A stretch of 64,000 bases of DNA from Ipomoea triloba. Lineage: Eukaryota; Streptophyta; Magnoliopsida; Solanales; Convolvulaceae. The stretch lies in the NCBI RefSeq assembly GCF_003576645.1, contig NC_044922.1, positions 541,351 through 605,350 on the forward strand, in the 5' to 3' direction. A program made the position numbers and the translations under genes. Positions within the stretch are counted from its first letter, which is position 1. The number at the start of each line of letters is the position of its first letter. This document shows positions 10,248 through 23,057 of the stretch, piece by piece. The notes beneath the pieces were generated by a model. The model did no database searches, was not told the origin of the DNA, and saw only the letters and a program-made list of their open reading frames with translations.

Positions 10248-13200
10248 ATGGTGAGTGTTTCTTCCATGCACTGAATTAATTATGTATTTTTTATTTTTTT
10301 ATTTTTTGTTTCAGTGGACTTGTTTTATTTTCATTGGGAGGTTTACATTGAATTCCATTTGATTTTCGGTTTTTTTGTTTAATTGTTATGATTGTTCTTT
10401 ACTTGTTTTAGGACTATAGGTGAATAGAGAACTGTTTTTTTGTTTTTTTTTTTTGACACTTTTCCTTTAATAACAGTCGGATATCAGAAAGTGGTTCATG
10501 AAGAAACATGACACAAGTACTGGCAATGGTAATGCCTCAAACTCTGCGAAGCCCAGTGCATCGGATAAACCTTCTTCAAAACCAGAGAAATTGGTTAGTT
10601 ATTACTCTGTAAAAGTTACTTTTTTTTGGGTGATCAAGTAACAATGATTTGTGGGGAACAGTCTTCAAATTTGTTTTGTGGTTAATCCTACCTTGATAGA
10701 GTTAATTGTTACTATATTGTATGCAGTAATTGACAATTGAATGACATAAATGTGTATATGTATACCTTAGACAAGTTAATTGTTATATTGTATGCAGTAA
10801 TAGACAATTGTATGACATAAATGTGCATATGTATACCTTAGACAGAGTTAATTGTTACACATAGGAATGAAAACAGGGGAAGATAATTTTGTTGGGTGCA
10901 TGATTGTTCTTAATAAAAAATTATCTAAATTTCTAAGAGTTCATTTTTTGCCTTCTAATTTTATATTTGCTTTGGTGGTGGACAAACCGCAGGATGGACA
11001 AGAAAGTTCAGGTAGAAAGAAAACTAGCAAGTATTTTGCTAAAGATAAGGCAAAGGAAGAAAAGGAGGTAGAGGAATCGCCTTCCAAGAGAAAGGCTCAA
11101 AGAGATAGTGAAGAATTATCTGGCCATGGTAAGCCTCCCCCTGGTAAGAAAGCCCACAAGGCTGTGGGCGATGATGATGATGATTTTGTCTTGCCTACTC
11201 CGGGGAAGGATCCTGCTAACATCACACCTAGCAAAAAATTAAAAAGCAGTTCTGGCAGGGGTGTTCCACAGAAATCTATAGATAATGACAATGATGCTGA
11301 TGATGGTGGCAGCTGTGATGGGGATACTAAATCTAATCTTAAATCTTCTGCAAGTAGGCGTGGTGGAAAAAGTTCTTTAGCAGCTCGTACAAGTGGGAGG
11401 AAAATGGATGTTGATGAAAGTGATGATGATGGCTCTGATGAAAAGGATATTAAAACTCCTAAGCCTGGTGGACGAGGTCGTGGTAGAGGAGCAGCAGCAA
11501 CACCCTCTAGTGGAAGAGGTAGAGGTGGTGGAGGACGGGGTGGATTCATGAATTTTGGTGAAAGGAAAGATCCTCCGCACAAAGGAGAAAAGGTACTCTT
11601 TAGAGAGGCTGATATACTTCCCATGTGTCATAGTCATTAACAAAATTTTTATCTGTGTATCAGGAAGTCCCTGAAGGTGCTCCAGACTGTTTAGCTGGTT
11701 TGACTTTTGTTATTTCTGGGACACTAGACAGGTATGATACTGTGGTTGTTGAGGTTCTACTTGAAAAATGGATATCCTTAATCCAACTGGGAAGGTTGTT
11801 TTTCTCTGGTTTATAAGTTGCTGTGTTCTTGATGCTGTTTTGATGTGATGCCAGTTTGGAAAGAGAAGAAGCTGAGGATTTGATAAAGCGGCATGGTGGT
11901 CGTGTTACTGGATCTGTTAGCAAAAAAACGGTTATCATTTGTATTTGGTCTCATATTTGTTTCCACTTTTCTATGAAGTCAATTTAGTCATATTTGGACA
12001 TAATAGATATCATGTATGTTTGCAGAATTATCTTCTCTGTGATGAAGATATTGGGGGGCGGAAATCTGAAAAGGCCAAGGAGCTTGGGTTTGTATTCTCA
12101 TTGAAATGTCATTTCAGTTTCCATGCTACATTATGGCTTTTTTCTAATTTAACTTTTCTCCAAATAGCACTGTGTTTCTTACAGAGGATGGATTGTTTGA
12201 CAAGATCCGGGCATCAAAAAAATCAAAGACAACACAAGAACCAAAGAAACCTAAAGATGAAATTCGTCCTTCTCCGAAAAAAGAAAGTCTGCAAAAGCCA
12301 GAAGCAAAGAGTATGCTTCGAACACCTGTTCAATTCATCCATATTCAATCTTTTAACTATCCCAGCTTCTTACTTTCACTACAAGACAGGATATCATAAT
12401 TCTGTCATAAACTTGTGGGTTTTGATCCTTGTTTACTGATTATTACTACGTATATCAGAAGCTACTGATGACAAGATTGTAAACCTTATGCAGTTAGTGT
12501 GGCTACCAAAGAACTTACCAGGGACACCTCTTCTGCTAGAAGAAAAGTCCAATCTTCAAAGGATACCTGTTTGCCATGGCCAGAAAAATACAGACCAAAG
12601 ACTCCAGATGAATTAGTAGGGAACCAGGCATTGGTATAATTCTTATCCTTTTGACTAATCTTTTAACTTCACCCCTAACATTTAACTATTTTGAGTAAAA
12701 GAAACACTAAAGTAATCTGTAACTTGTTTTTTAAAAAATAAACCCTTTATTTTCTGCTTTATGTTTTTGTTTTGGATACTTAGATATCCATCTTTAAGTA
12801 ATTTTTGTAGAATTTTGTTGCTAATACAGGTGAAACAGCTTGAGGAATGGCTAGTACATTGGGATGATCTGTTCCTGAATGCTAGCAAGGTGAAAGGGAA
12901 GGCAAAGAAACAGAATGATGCTAATGCTAAAAAAGCAGTTCTATTAAGTGGAACACCTGGTATAGGGAAGACTACTTCTGCAAAGTTGATCAGTCGGAAG
13001 CTGGGTTTCCAGGCTGTGGAGGTGAGACTACATGGGTTGAAGTTCGTATTTATGCTTGTTATCATCTTTGTTTTTCTTTATGGTTAATTTTATCCTTACT
13101 TTTGCTTAGGTTAATGCTAGTGACAGCCGTGGGAAGGCTGACTCTAAAATTGTGAGGGGTATTGGTGGACGTACATCTAATTCTATAAAAGAACTTGTCA

Positions 13201-16200
13201 GTAATGAATCTCTTCATGCTAAAGCAGGCCGGTTAGTCCTTGCCCTCTTGTTATTTTATCTGACATGTTAAACATTTAGTTATCTTATTTTGTGATCGGT
13301 TTATGTTGCAGCTCTCCACATTCGAAGACTGTTTTGATAATGGATGAGGTTGATGGAATGTCTGGTGGAGATAGAGGTGGTGTGGCCGATCTTATTGCTA
13401 GCATCAAGGCCTCTAAGATACCTATAATCTGCATTTGTAATGACCGCTACAGTCAGAAGCTAAAGAGTCTTGTCAACCATTGTTTACTACTTAGCTTCAG
13501 GAAACCCACAAAGCAACAGGTTTCCTTATAATTTTTTTACTTGAATTTTTCTTCCCCACCCTCTCAAGATGCCTGCATGGCAATGCTTACTGTATCTGAT
13601 TCATTTAATTTTATTCAAAAATTTTAATTGGTTTCTAATTTGATGCCTGCCTAAACCCATCTTTGAAATGTAGCATAACACTGTTAGTATCACTAGATTT
13701 TCTGTGTTTTGTACAAGAAACATATGACTACTTGAGTTTTGAGAATTTAATTGCACATTGCATTTCAAATAATTAATGGGTGGCTATGAAATGGCAGATG
13801 GCAAAGAGGTTATTGCAGATTGCAAATGCAGAAGGCCTTCAAGTCAATCAGGTATTCTTATTTTATCTGGATTTATTGGCTGTATTATTTATTTTAAATA
13901 TATTTAGATTTGTTGGTTTTTCCTTTAGAGCTAAAACTAAGTTGAAGCATTTTTTATCAACATAGCATGATTGTGATCCATGCAGTGGAATGTTATATCT
14001 AATAGTTAATCCAATTCCCCCTGGACAAACTAATGGCAGAAAACGGAAAGAGAAGGAAAAATGTCAAAACCTATTGAAGTCATTTTATTGAATCCTGCTC
14101 CCTGAAATTAAAGCTCTGAAAGAGAGACTGGTTCTTTTGCTCCTTTAAAATGTTCCATTCCCTTGTATTTTTGAAGATTTCTTTTCATTTATGATGTAAT
14201 CTTCTGTGTAGATTCTTCTTTATTTAATTTCATTCAAATTTGTTTTAATTGGCACGTATCCTGTAAATTCCTCTTATATAACTTGTGATAAGAATTCAAA
14301 GGGTACACATCACAAAGATTGTACAGCCAAGAACAATCACCAAAGTACTGTACAAAGCTTAACTTATCCAAACAATTCATCAAAGAAGAGCATTAAAAGG
14401 AGCCTTTCCTTGAGTAAAACAATAGAATTTGAAGGAAGAGGTCTTTGAATTTGTCTAAAGAAGAATGCTGATCTTCTCCTACCAAAGAAAACAGAAGCAA
14501 AATGCTTTTGATCATTGCATATATTCTATTTTCTAGCAAAACATATACTAATGGAATTCAATGGATGAATTTCAAGTACTTTTTTCTCTGCTTGTTCATT
14601 TTCAAGTCCGATTTATATATATATTTTTTAAAATCCTCGGTATTTGTTATTTTTAGATCGCACTTGAGGAATTGGCAGAACGAGTCAATGGTGATATGCG
14701 CATGGCACTGAACCAGTTGCAGTACTTGTCGCTTTCTAAGTCTGTAATTAACTATGATGATATACGACAGCGTCTCCAAGCCAGTTCAAAGGATGAAGAC
14801 ATGTCACCTTTTACAGCTGTTGATAAGTATGGATTCTTCATTATGAGTGTCCTAGCCAAAACATTCATTAACTTTACTGTATACAGTGGCAGTACAAAGT
14901 CTTTATCATGTTTCTGCACTTCATAGCAATATTTTTTATTTTTTTTTACTTTGTGTATTCATACTGATGTTCAATATGGTGTTCATAATTTTATGTTTTT
15001 TTTTTAATAAAATTCAGTGTATGGTACTTTACAATTCCTAGTATATTCTTTAAAATCTGATTCCTTCACTGATATTCCATTATGCAGGTTGTTTGGTTTT
15101 AATGCGGGAAAGTTGATGATAGATGAGCGCATTGGCTTGTGCATGAGCGATCCTGATCTTGTACCTCTCATTATTCAGGTATGGTCAGCACACCCGCACA
15201 TGCATACATATTATATTGGCCTAGGGTTCTTGAATTGAAAACCTATTGACTTACACTTGAGAATAATATATTGTAATATCTATCATAAAGATGTGAACTT
15301 TTGCTTGGATCTTTTTCTTGCCTATTTAGATCTAACCTTTTTTTTTTGTCAACTCGAGAAACTAGATTTATTTTTACTCTTGGCATGCCCATGACAGAAA
15401 GGAAGGAAATAGGAAACAAATAGTGACCTTGTAGGTTATGATCCATGTGTTCATCAATATAGGTTTTATTTTCTTCATCCATTATTATTATTAGCTAACT
15501 CTATGGGGTTTATAGTTGATGGAAAGATTCAGTTCTTGAATGCATAGAAGAATCCTTTTAACGGCTTCTATGTTACAAATATATTTTTGATGGAGTCTTA
15601 AGGAATGTTGACCATTTGATTGAACACCCCCCCCCCCCCTTCCCAAATTCTATCTGGTGCCTAAAATTGTTGATGTCATTTTCTTACAAATGTTCAGGAG
15701 AATTATATCAATTATCGGCCAAGTTGTGCTCCAAAAGATGCTAATGGATTACAAAGGATGAACTTGGTTGCTCGTGCTGCTGAGTCTATCGCTGATGGCG
15801 ATATAGTTAATGTACAGATTCGAAGATATCAACAGTGGCAGCTCTCACAGATGGGCTCCTTGGCATCTTCAATAATACCGTATACTATCACAACTTTATT
15901 CCAAAGACTTAATAACCATATTAGTTTTTCATTTTCTAGTACTTGCCATGGCACTATATAAACTTTCTTTATGTTTGTTGCAATACAGTTCTGCTTTGTT
16001 GCATGGGTCAAGAGAGACACTTGAGCAGGTACGGTTACAATTCTTGTTATTATTATCATTCTCAATTCCAGGAGAGTAAGAACCTTCTACATTCTCAGTC
16101 TCAGCACATGCTTCGTTTTCTGGAATGCCCTGTGTACAAGCCACATATCTATAATAAATAAGTCTTGTGAGCTCCTTGTGAGGCTCATGCAGTGTTCTAT

Positions 16201-18146
16201 TAGTTTAATTGAACCATGGTTTTGACCAGATATTACTGTCCACTTTTCAGGTTAAACTGGATTTGTTCATTGATTTGGATTGCAACATGATGTTTTTTGT
16301 ATCTTGCCATCTATTGTTTCTCTTTAATTAGCTCACTGCATTTCATTCTCAAAATTTTGATGTATCCAATCTGCATTTGTTTGGCTGTTTACGTTGTGGT
16401 GTTCTGTACGACTGTACTACAGGGTGAACGCAACTACAATAGATTTGGTGGTTGGTTGGGAAAGAACTCTACAATGGGAAAAAATTACAGACTTCTAGAG
16501 GATTTGCGTTTTCATCTCCTAGCATCCTCTGAATCTATCTTGGAGAGGTATATGCTCTATATTTTGTTATGGGTATTACTTGTAAATGTACGCCACCTAT
16601 TCTAATTATCTTCTCCTAGTATTTTAGACTTTCGATATCCTTCTCCACTGGACCCCCATTTCATATTTCTATGAGATACTATTCTTCACATTTTGCTAAA
16701 GTATATACGGAGTATTTCTCAGTTTGTGCTGATTCATCATTCTCCTTTGATAAACTTTCAGGAGATCTTTGAGACTTGACTACATGACTCTTCTTCGTAA
16801 AAAGTTGACTGATCCACTAAGAACACTGGCAAAGGTTAAACATTACTTCTTCCTCAAGGACTCTCTCTCTCTCTCTAAATTCCTGTGAACATATTAAGTA
16901 GTTTGTTTAAACAATTTCCAGGATGAAGCTGTCGAAAATGTTGTGGATTTCATGGATTCATACTCTATAACCCAGGATGACTTTGATAGCATAATGGAGA
17001 TATCAAAATTCCAGGTTTGTTGTTTGTCAACTTTCTGATTGTTTCCAGCTGTGAAGCATATCTGCTATCTAACTGGGATTTTCTTTCTGCAGGGGCACTC
17101 AAATCCAATGGATGGAATACAGCCTGCAGTTAAAGCTGCACTGACAAAAGCATATAATAAAGGAAGCAGTTCTCGTGTGATTCGCACTGCTGATTTAATC
17201 ACCCTTCCTGGACTGAAGAAGGCCCCAAAGAAGCGGGTTGCTGCAATGCTGGAGCCCGTTGATGAAAACCTAGCAGAGGAAAATGGTGACACACTGCAAG
17301 AAGATGAAGAAGGGAACTCAGACGCAGAGGAAGGTATACTTAATGTTAAGAGTAAAAGAATTGCAAAACAAATGAAGGAAATATGATATTAGTGTTAGTA
17401 GGAAATGGAGAAACAAGATAAACTGACTACGTGAGTAGCAAAAATTCCGTTACTCAAGTGTGCACATATGAAGGAAATAAAACAGGGTTTAAAAAAAAAA
17501 AGCAACATAAACTTAGGAGGCCCGTCGATAAAATCATGTTAGGTAAAGGATCAAATTCTGTGGTGGACAAGATTACCTAAATGCATTGCCTTATGATAGT
17601 TTTGTAGGTTCTAATTTCTAAAATGGTCTTGTTGTCCATGTTTAATGCTTATTGCGTAAGTGACTCCCTATAGAATTCTGCTATATCATAATACTGGCCT
17701 TAGTTCTGGTGTAATACTACCATTATTGACCGATTCTGGTGAGCAAGGCTTTTTACTTTTCATTGCTCTATTTGTCAGATGATCTACTCGATCCCGAGAA
17801 AAAGGTGCAGTTAGATCTCCAAAATCTTAATTCCAAGGGTATGTGATATTATGCTTTACGAAAAGACTTCATTTTGCTCTTTCTTTTGGTATACATATCA
17901 CTTCGATTTAGATTCAATAATGCATCAATACTACATACAATTTGATGCTGCTCGGTATTTGTTTATTGCTTGTGACGGGAAATTTGTACATTTGCCCCGC
18001 TTTTAACCATAGGTATTCAAGTCGATATGGAGATTAAGGGTTCTGGTACAAGTGGCAAAAAGGCGCCAGCAGCAGGAAGAGGAAGAGGAAAAGCACCTTC
18101 TAAAGCTGCTGCAGAAAAGAGCAGTGGTTCCAAGAGGAAGAGATGA
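10248..18146 (+). CDS. RFC1: Replication factor C subunit 1 (clamp-loader large subunit)
   Basis: Loads PCNA onto primer-template junctions in the nucleus as the large subunit of the RFC pentamer. Exons: 10248-10250, 10477-10593, 10993-11592, 11664-11731, 11855-11930, 12026-12087, 12168-12310, 12494-12633, 12830-13021, 13110-13231, 13312-13519, 13798-13851, 14657-14826, 15088-15178, 15698-15879, 15989-16028, 16423-16547, 16762-16834, 16922-17014, 17093-17333, 17779-17838, 18013-18146. They total 2994 nt, 997 aa, near the usual plant length. The N-terminus is [13 protein letters not shown] basic/acidic linker is followed by a BRCT domain (about 243-325), [10 protein letters not shown], Walker A GTPGIGKT (444-451) and Walker B LIMDEVDG (516-523). 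The C-terminal RFC1 domain ends in a Lys/Arg-rich, GRGRG tail. The ATG is the last codon of its exon. Identity is secure; small exon edges are hand-read. Confidence 0.95.
10701..10858 (+). repeat. ~73-bp tandem duplication in RFC1 intron 2
   Basis: Copies at 10701-10774 and 10775-10846 (gttaattgtta...atgcagtaat...tataccttagaca), with the start of a third at 10847. Differences are few, so the duplication is fairly recent. Confidence 0.85.
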
Positions 18147-19049
18147 ATACCCTAAACTTGCTTTTGAAAACAATGTAATTAGTGATATTTACCTCTTTGA
18201 CCCTCTTGGTTTCTTGACAGAGCAATTTGGAATGTGGCTTTTTGGGAACATTGTTGATCAAGGTGGATTTCTGGTTTTTAATCACAGTTTATTTATGTCT
18301 TTGTTTGATGTTTTGGTATGGGTTGGTTTTCACCAGGTTAAAATGAACTTCATCCAATACATCAACTTTATTTTTCTTGCATATTATAATTCATAATTGC
18401 AAAAATCCACCCCTTCATCTTTGAAAAGTAAACATATTCCATAAACTAAGGTTCATATTGCATTGTGAATCCTGATACAAAAATTATGTACCTTCAGTTA
18501 ACACATTCTACAAAACTTATCAACTTCAATTGCTGGTACAGAATGTGTTAATTGCAGTTACAAAATGTGTCTACTAATGTGTTAATTGTAGTTACAAAAT
18601 ATGTCTACTACGAAACATTAATCATGTCAAAACTTTTTAAAAGGCATAACTTCCATTAATCCCAGGTCAAATTCAACCCTTCATTAAAATTTAGGTAATA
18701 AATGTACAAGCTTTTAATTAATGAAATAAATGTAGAAAGTAAACAATTGTAAGGCTAGGCTAAATTTTTAATAAGGGGTTAAAATGTGATTTTACTAGAA
18801 CAATTTGAGACGTAGCACGATGCTATTAGTCAGCTGAGTGGCACGTGCCTTGCTCTCAAGTCAAGGAGAATAATTCGCCGTCGTAGCGGTACTTTCAGTT
18901 CAACCTAGCCCCAAATCTAGAACTCCAGGACCAGGAGCGACGTAGCCATAATCGTAGCTGAAGCTAAGCTCTCTTTCATAATCTCGATCATTGAAGGTTA
19001 GATTAGCATAGGGGATCGATCGATAAGTCAGTGAATCAATCATTGATCA
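18147..19049 (+). promoter_or_regulatory. RFC1 3' flank and promoter/leader of the SDH6-like gene
   Basis: RFC1 3'-UTR sequence is followed by a dispersed repeat (18440-18510, see partner at 56577-56646) with short 'gtgttaattg(c/t)agttacaaaat(g/a)tgtctact' duplications at 18547-18612. A palindromic G-box core CACGTG lies at 18842-18847, about 205 bases before the next start codon. No other gene. Confidence 0.45.
18440..18510 (+). repeat. Dispersed MITE-like repeat, inverted copy at 56577-56646
   Basis: About 70 bases (gttcatattgcattgtgaa ... cagttaacacattct) match the reverse complement of 56577-56646 at about 85 percent. This shows a moderately repeated family. Element ends were not resolved. 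Confidence 0.65.
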
Positions 19050-21467
19050 ATGGCGGAGCCGTTTTCCTTCCTAGACAGCTACAACAGGTTCCTAAAGCGC
19101 GATAAGCCGCTTCCTTCCTGGACCGAAGCCGACGTCAACGAGTTCATTTCCTCCGATCCTGTTCATGGCCCCGCGGTAACTTCCTCTTTTCCTTTTTCTC
19201 AGATTTCACTTCATTTCTATGCGGTTATGTTCATTTATGTTTTTTTTTTAATCTATCTCAGTTTCTGTGATCTGCTCCCATTTCATCAGGTGTGTGTAGT
19301 GTTGTGCTGCGTATGTATGCGTGTCTACGAAGAGTTTGGTATGGATGTGCTCTTAGAGCTGTAAAAACGCTTTATTGTGATTATTAAGCTTATTTGGGGG
19401 AGTCAGTTTTCCGGAAAATGCTTGCATTTGTGTTTTCAGCAAAGTAAACATTCCTGGATTGATTGCTTACGTCGAATCTGGATTTAATAATTTTATATGC
19501 CTGAAAACTGCATAGAGATTTAATTTCCTGTGACCATCTTCTATTCGGTTGGAATTAGGGTTTCGTTGAGTTCAAGTGCTTGAAAACATTTATCTAAGCC
19601 AGGTCAATCTAAATTTGAATATTGACCACGTTGATATGTTATTGTTCAGTGTGTTTTTTTGGGGGTTATCTATGACAGTTTTTCACAATTAAGCTTAGTG
19701 AACATATGCCAATCAAGATTTTAGTATAACGACTTTGGTCTTTTGTCTTTATTTGGCTCAGACTCTGGTGTATGTCGTTGTCGACAGTCAAATTTTTACG
19801 TTTTAAAGTGATGAATCATCCTATGTGTGCCATTCCCTCATTTGTTGGTATAATTGGTATTTTTGTTGGTTTCTGAGAAACCTGTAATCTCTCTCATTGA
19901 GTCCCTACAAAAATTGAAAAAATTTTGAGCTCATAATATGCCCATTTTCCAGCTGAAGACTGCACGAGAAGTAGCACAATTTGGTGTTGTTGGAAGCATT
20001 GTTGGAGGTATTACAACTGCTGGTTGGGCTTGGAAGTATTCTAAGAGTCCACATGGTAAATTTTATCCCCTAGAGAAGTGCTTATACATTACAGAATTTT
20101 TGAATTTTTTTTAGAAGTATTCACCATAAAAATTGCTTCACTTTGATAGGAAGAAATAGATCAAGCAAACTAGGAAAGAACAATCATTTTTAGGTACAAC
20201 ATCTTGTTAGTCATAATAAAGAGATCAGTGGCTTTATCTTGGCCTTCCCGCCCAACTTTACCTCTGAGTTCTGACCTCCTTTAGGCAAAACACTTCCATT
20301 AACCCAGTTGCCTGCTGATATAATTCTAGCTGCATGTCTAATGCTTTAAAAGTTCCCTTTGCAGTGTCAATAGAAATTATCCTGTTAATATATGATCACT
20401 GTGAATGTTCTATAAGACAATAGAGGATGTAGCTAAGTTAATTTTTTTAGAAATGAAGAAAATTATAGGAACTGTGGTCATGTGAATAATCACTTGGTAG
20501 TTGGTATGTTCAGTTTGAAGTAAAACTATGGGTCCTAGAAACTATGAAGATGATTTCTTTGAGTTTGTCTTTTTGATATGAGGTATCAATCTTTTACTTT
20601 CATATTTATTCTCTTATTACTCAAAATTTGACTAACTTGATCCAATTCTATCCACTTTTTAAAAATTTTAGTTCTATATGAAGACTACTTGAATATCATA
20701 TGATGTGCAAGTAATTTATAGCTAGAATTCATTACTACAGATAACAATAGAGTAAAACATGTTATGTTGTGATGATATAAATATATTCCTAAATGGAGTT
20801 ATGGAGGATGATGTGGAAAAGGGATTTATGTTGCCACCCCAACTAATAGATTAGTTCTGAGCTATAAGTTTGAACTGCACAAATTATCACATGTCCGGGT
20901 ATAGGTTTCACTAGAAGGAAAACACTTCTTCCTTTGCATTTCATTATGCAAACACTACTTCACCTATTAAATAACTATAGGTTCTCATGTTTCTAGCTTA
21001 CATAATTTCTGGCAGTGTATTACTGAGTTTTATTTTCTTTTGATTTCTGGACGCTGTAAAAATAGTTAAGTTGTCTGTACATACATACACCAAGTGTGGT
21101 GGGTGAATCTGTATTCCTGTTTAGCTTAAGTAGAATGCACAAGAGTAAATTGATGTAATTGGAGGCTGTTGGGTGAATTCCATTTGTGGTTATCAACATT
21201 CGGTAATGCATGACTGGCTGAGGGGTGGCATAGAGAGAGTTCAATGTATTCAGAATATTTCACTTGACGACATTCGTAAGAATGTGAATTGAAATGTGCT
21301 CTGATTATAGTATGGGTGATGCAGGAACTGTACTGTCTCTCGGATTTGGTGCCATCTGCGGTTGGACATTCGGACATGAAATTGGAAACCATTGCTTGCA
21401 GCTTTACAGGTACAACACCGTGACTGCACAGGCTAAATTCTTGGAGTGGTGGCAAAACAAGTCTTAA
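19050..21467 (+). CDS. SDH6: Succinate dehydrogenase subunit 6-like, mitochondrial
   Basis: Exons 19050-19175, 19953-20055 and 21325-21467 (372 nt, 123 aa). The protein starts MAEPFSFLDSYNRFLKRDK. It carries the motif DPVHGPALKTARE, then two glycine-rich hydrophobic segments (about residues 49-68 and 78-95) that look like membrane helices. It ends LYRYNTVTAQAKFLEWWQNK. From memory of the family, this pattern matches the plant-specific complex II subunit SDH6, a small inner-membrane protein. The size (about 120-145 aa) also fits. I have not aligned it, so the name is provisional; the gene model itself is firm (frame closes, good splice sites). Confidence 0.65.
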
Positions 21468-23057
21468 AAAGTCAGGTTGCTGTCAACTAATAGTGGAACG
21501 CACTTTTGTATGCTCAATAATAAGAATCACTTCCGGTGTTTGGTTTTAGAAATTCTGTGGCCACAGAATTGGCATGAATTTCAGATTTCGTTTGGAATGC
21601 TATTGTCTTTATTTTTTGCTGCGTAATGAAGGTTTACAGCTTCCATTTCCCAAGGTTTACTATATCCAAATTATTTTATTTAATCTAAGCATCATTTTGT
21701 TACATATACATGAGTTTAAACTCCTCACTTCATGTTAGCCTATAGAGATTTAATAATTTAATTTAATCTTATTTTTGTTGCATGCCATTGCATATAGAGG
21801 AGTTCAAAGTCTTGACTTCATGCTTATTAACCATTTGTAATGATGATCATTTCTACGACTTCTATATATACATAATTATATAGCTTGAATTGATTTTCAA
21901 AAAAATATAGCTTGAATTGCTTTTAAAATGATAAAATTGTTATGCTCACTGCTCCTAAAGCAAATATTCATCAATTTGACTAATAATGTTCCTTATAAAC
22001 AACTAATGCGTGAGTACTTCTTGACACACACACATCACGGCTCCACATTTGAGCTTTTAACTCGTTAAAAGATGAACATTCATTCACGTTCAAATGAATT
22101 TTGTCACAAGAAAAGACGAATTTAGAGTTTGATCCACATGAAGGAGAGTGAGATAGTCATAAAGCATTTACATCAACTATATTGCTATATATATATATAT
22201 ATACTGGTTCCAAGCCACATATGAAGCAGCCGTATTTTCTTATTGCAGCAGGCTATCACATTGCCAACATTCAGGTATAAACAGGCAAAACATCATTCCT
22301 GTAACACCAACACTAGAAATCGTTATCAGTTCAAAACCATAACAAATATCATATGAATCTTGGACAGTGAAATAAAACTTCAACCGATTGAATAAAATAA
22401 TTGAAAAGAAAATACTCATGCTGTACACTATATGACTATACTAAATATTACAATTTATGTAAATAACTTTAGTTAAGCCTCATTAATCAAGTCAGGCACA
22501 AAATGGGACGGAGATAATAAAATGAGAACACACACTCAATAATCAATATGCGTCTCCCATTCCAAAAAGGATGTATTATACATAGGCAAAACTCAATTTT
22601 ATTATCTTCTAGGATTCCCGGTGAAGCATATGTCCATTCTTTGTTTGAGACATCTAATGGGAGGATGGGGTGATAGGACAAGTGTATTGCCTAGAAAGGG
22701 TACATTTTATACATCTCAGACCCAATCCACCATACAATTTAAAATTACGATATTTAACTTTCCCTTCCTACTCTTAGAAACATTCCCCAACCAACTACAC
22801 AAACAAATGTGATATGGTAGGGGCATTAATGATATATATCTATATCTACTGTCCTTGAAAAGATATGTCGATTAAGAACAAAGCATCAACACATGGGTAT
22901 CATGCCATGTCATTTTGATGTTATATCATGCACAATCAAGACCTGTGCAATGGGGGTAGTGAAGTACCGAGCAAACATACAATTGAGACATAAATTTCCA
23001 AATAGTGAAGTTACCTTTTAGAGAAGAGACTGCAACATGCACCGTCACAATAAAAAA
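21468..23057. other. Convergent intergenic spacer
   Basis: Contains the 3' flanks of the SDH6-like (+) and RHF2A-like (-) genes and a (TA)n run at about 22186-22203. No convincing ORF, RNA gene or full transposon was seen. The region is AT-rich. Confidence 0.5.

Noticed and set aside
11097..11624. 175-codon minus-strand frame
   Set aside because: Antisense of the long RFC1 exon 3; Ser/Pro/Leu-rich shadow.
12459..12493. Possible extra small RFC1 exon after an upstream 'atatcag' acceptor
   Set aside because: Including it introduces an in-frame stop; using the acceptor at 12493 keeps the frame into the conserved [10 protein letters not shown].
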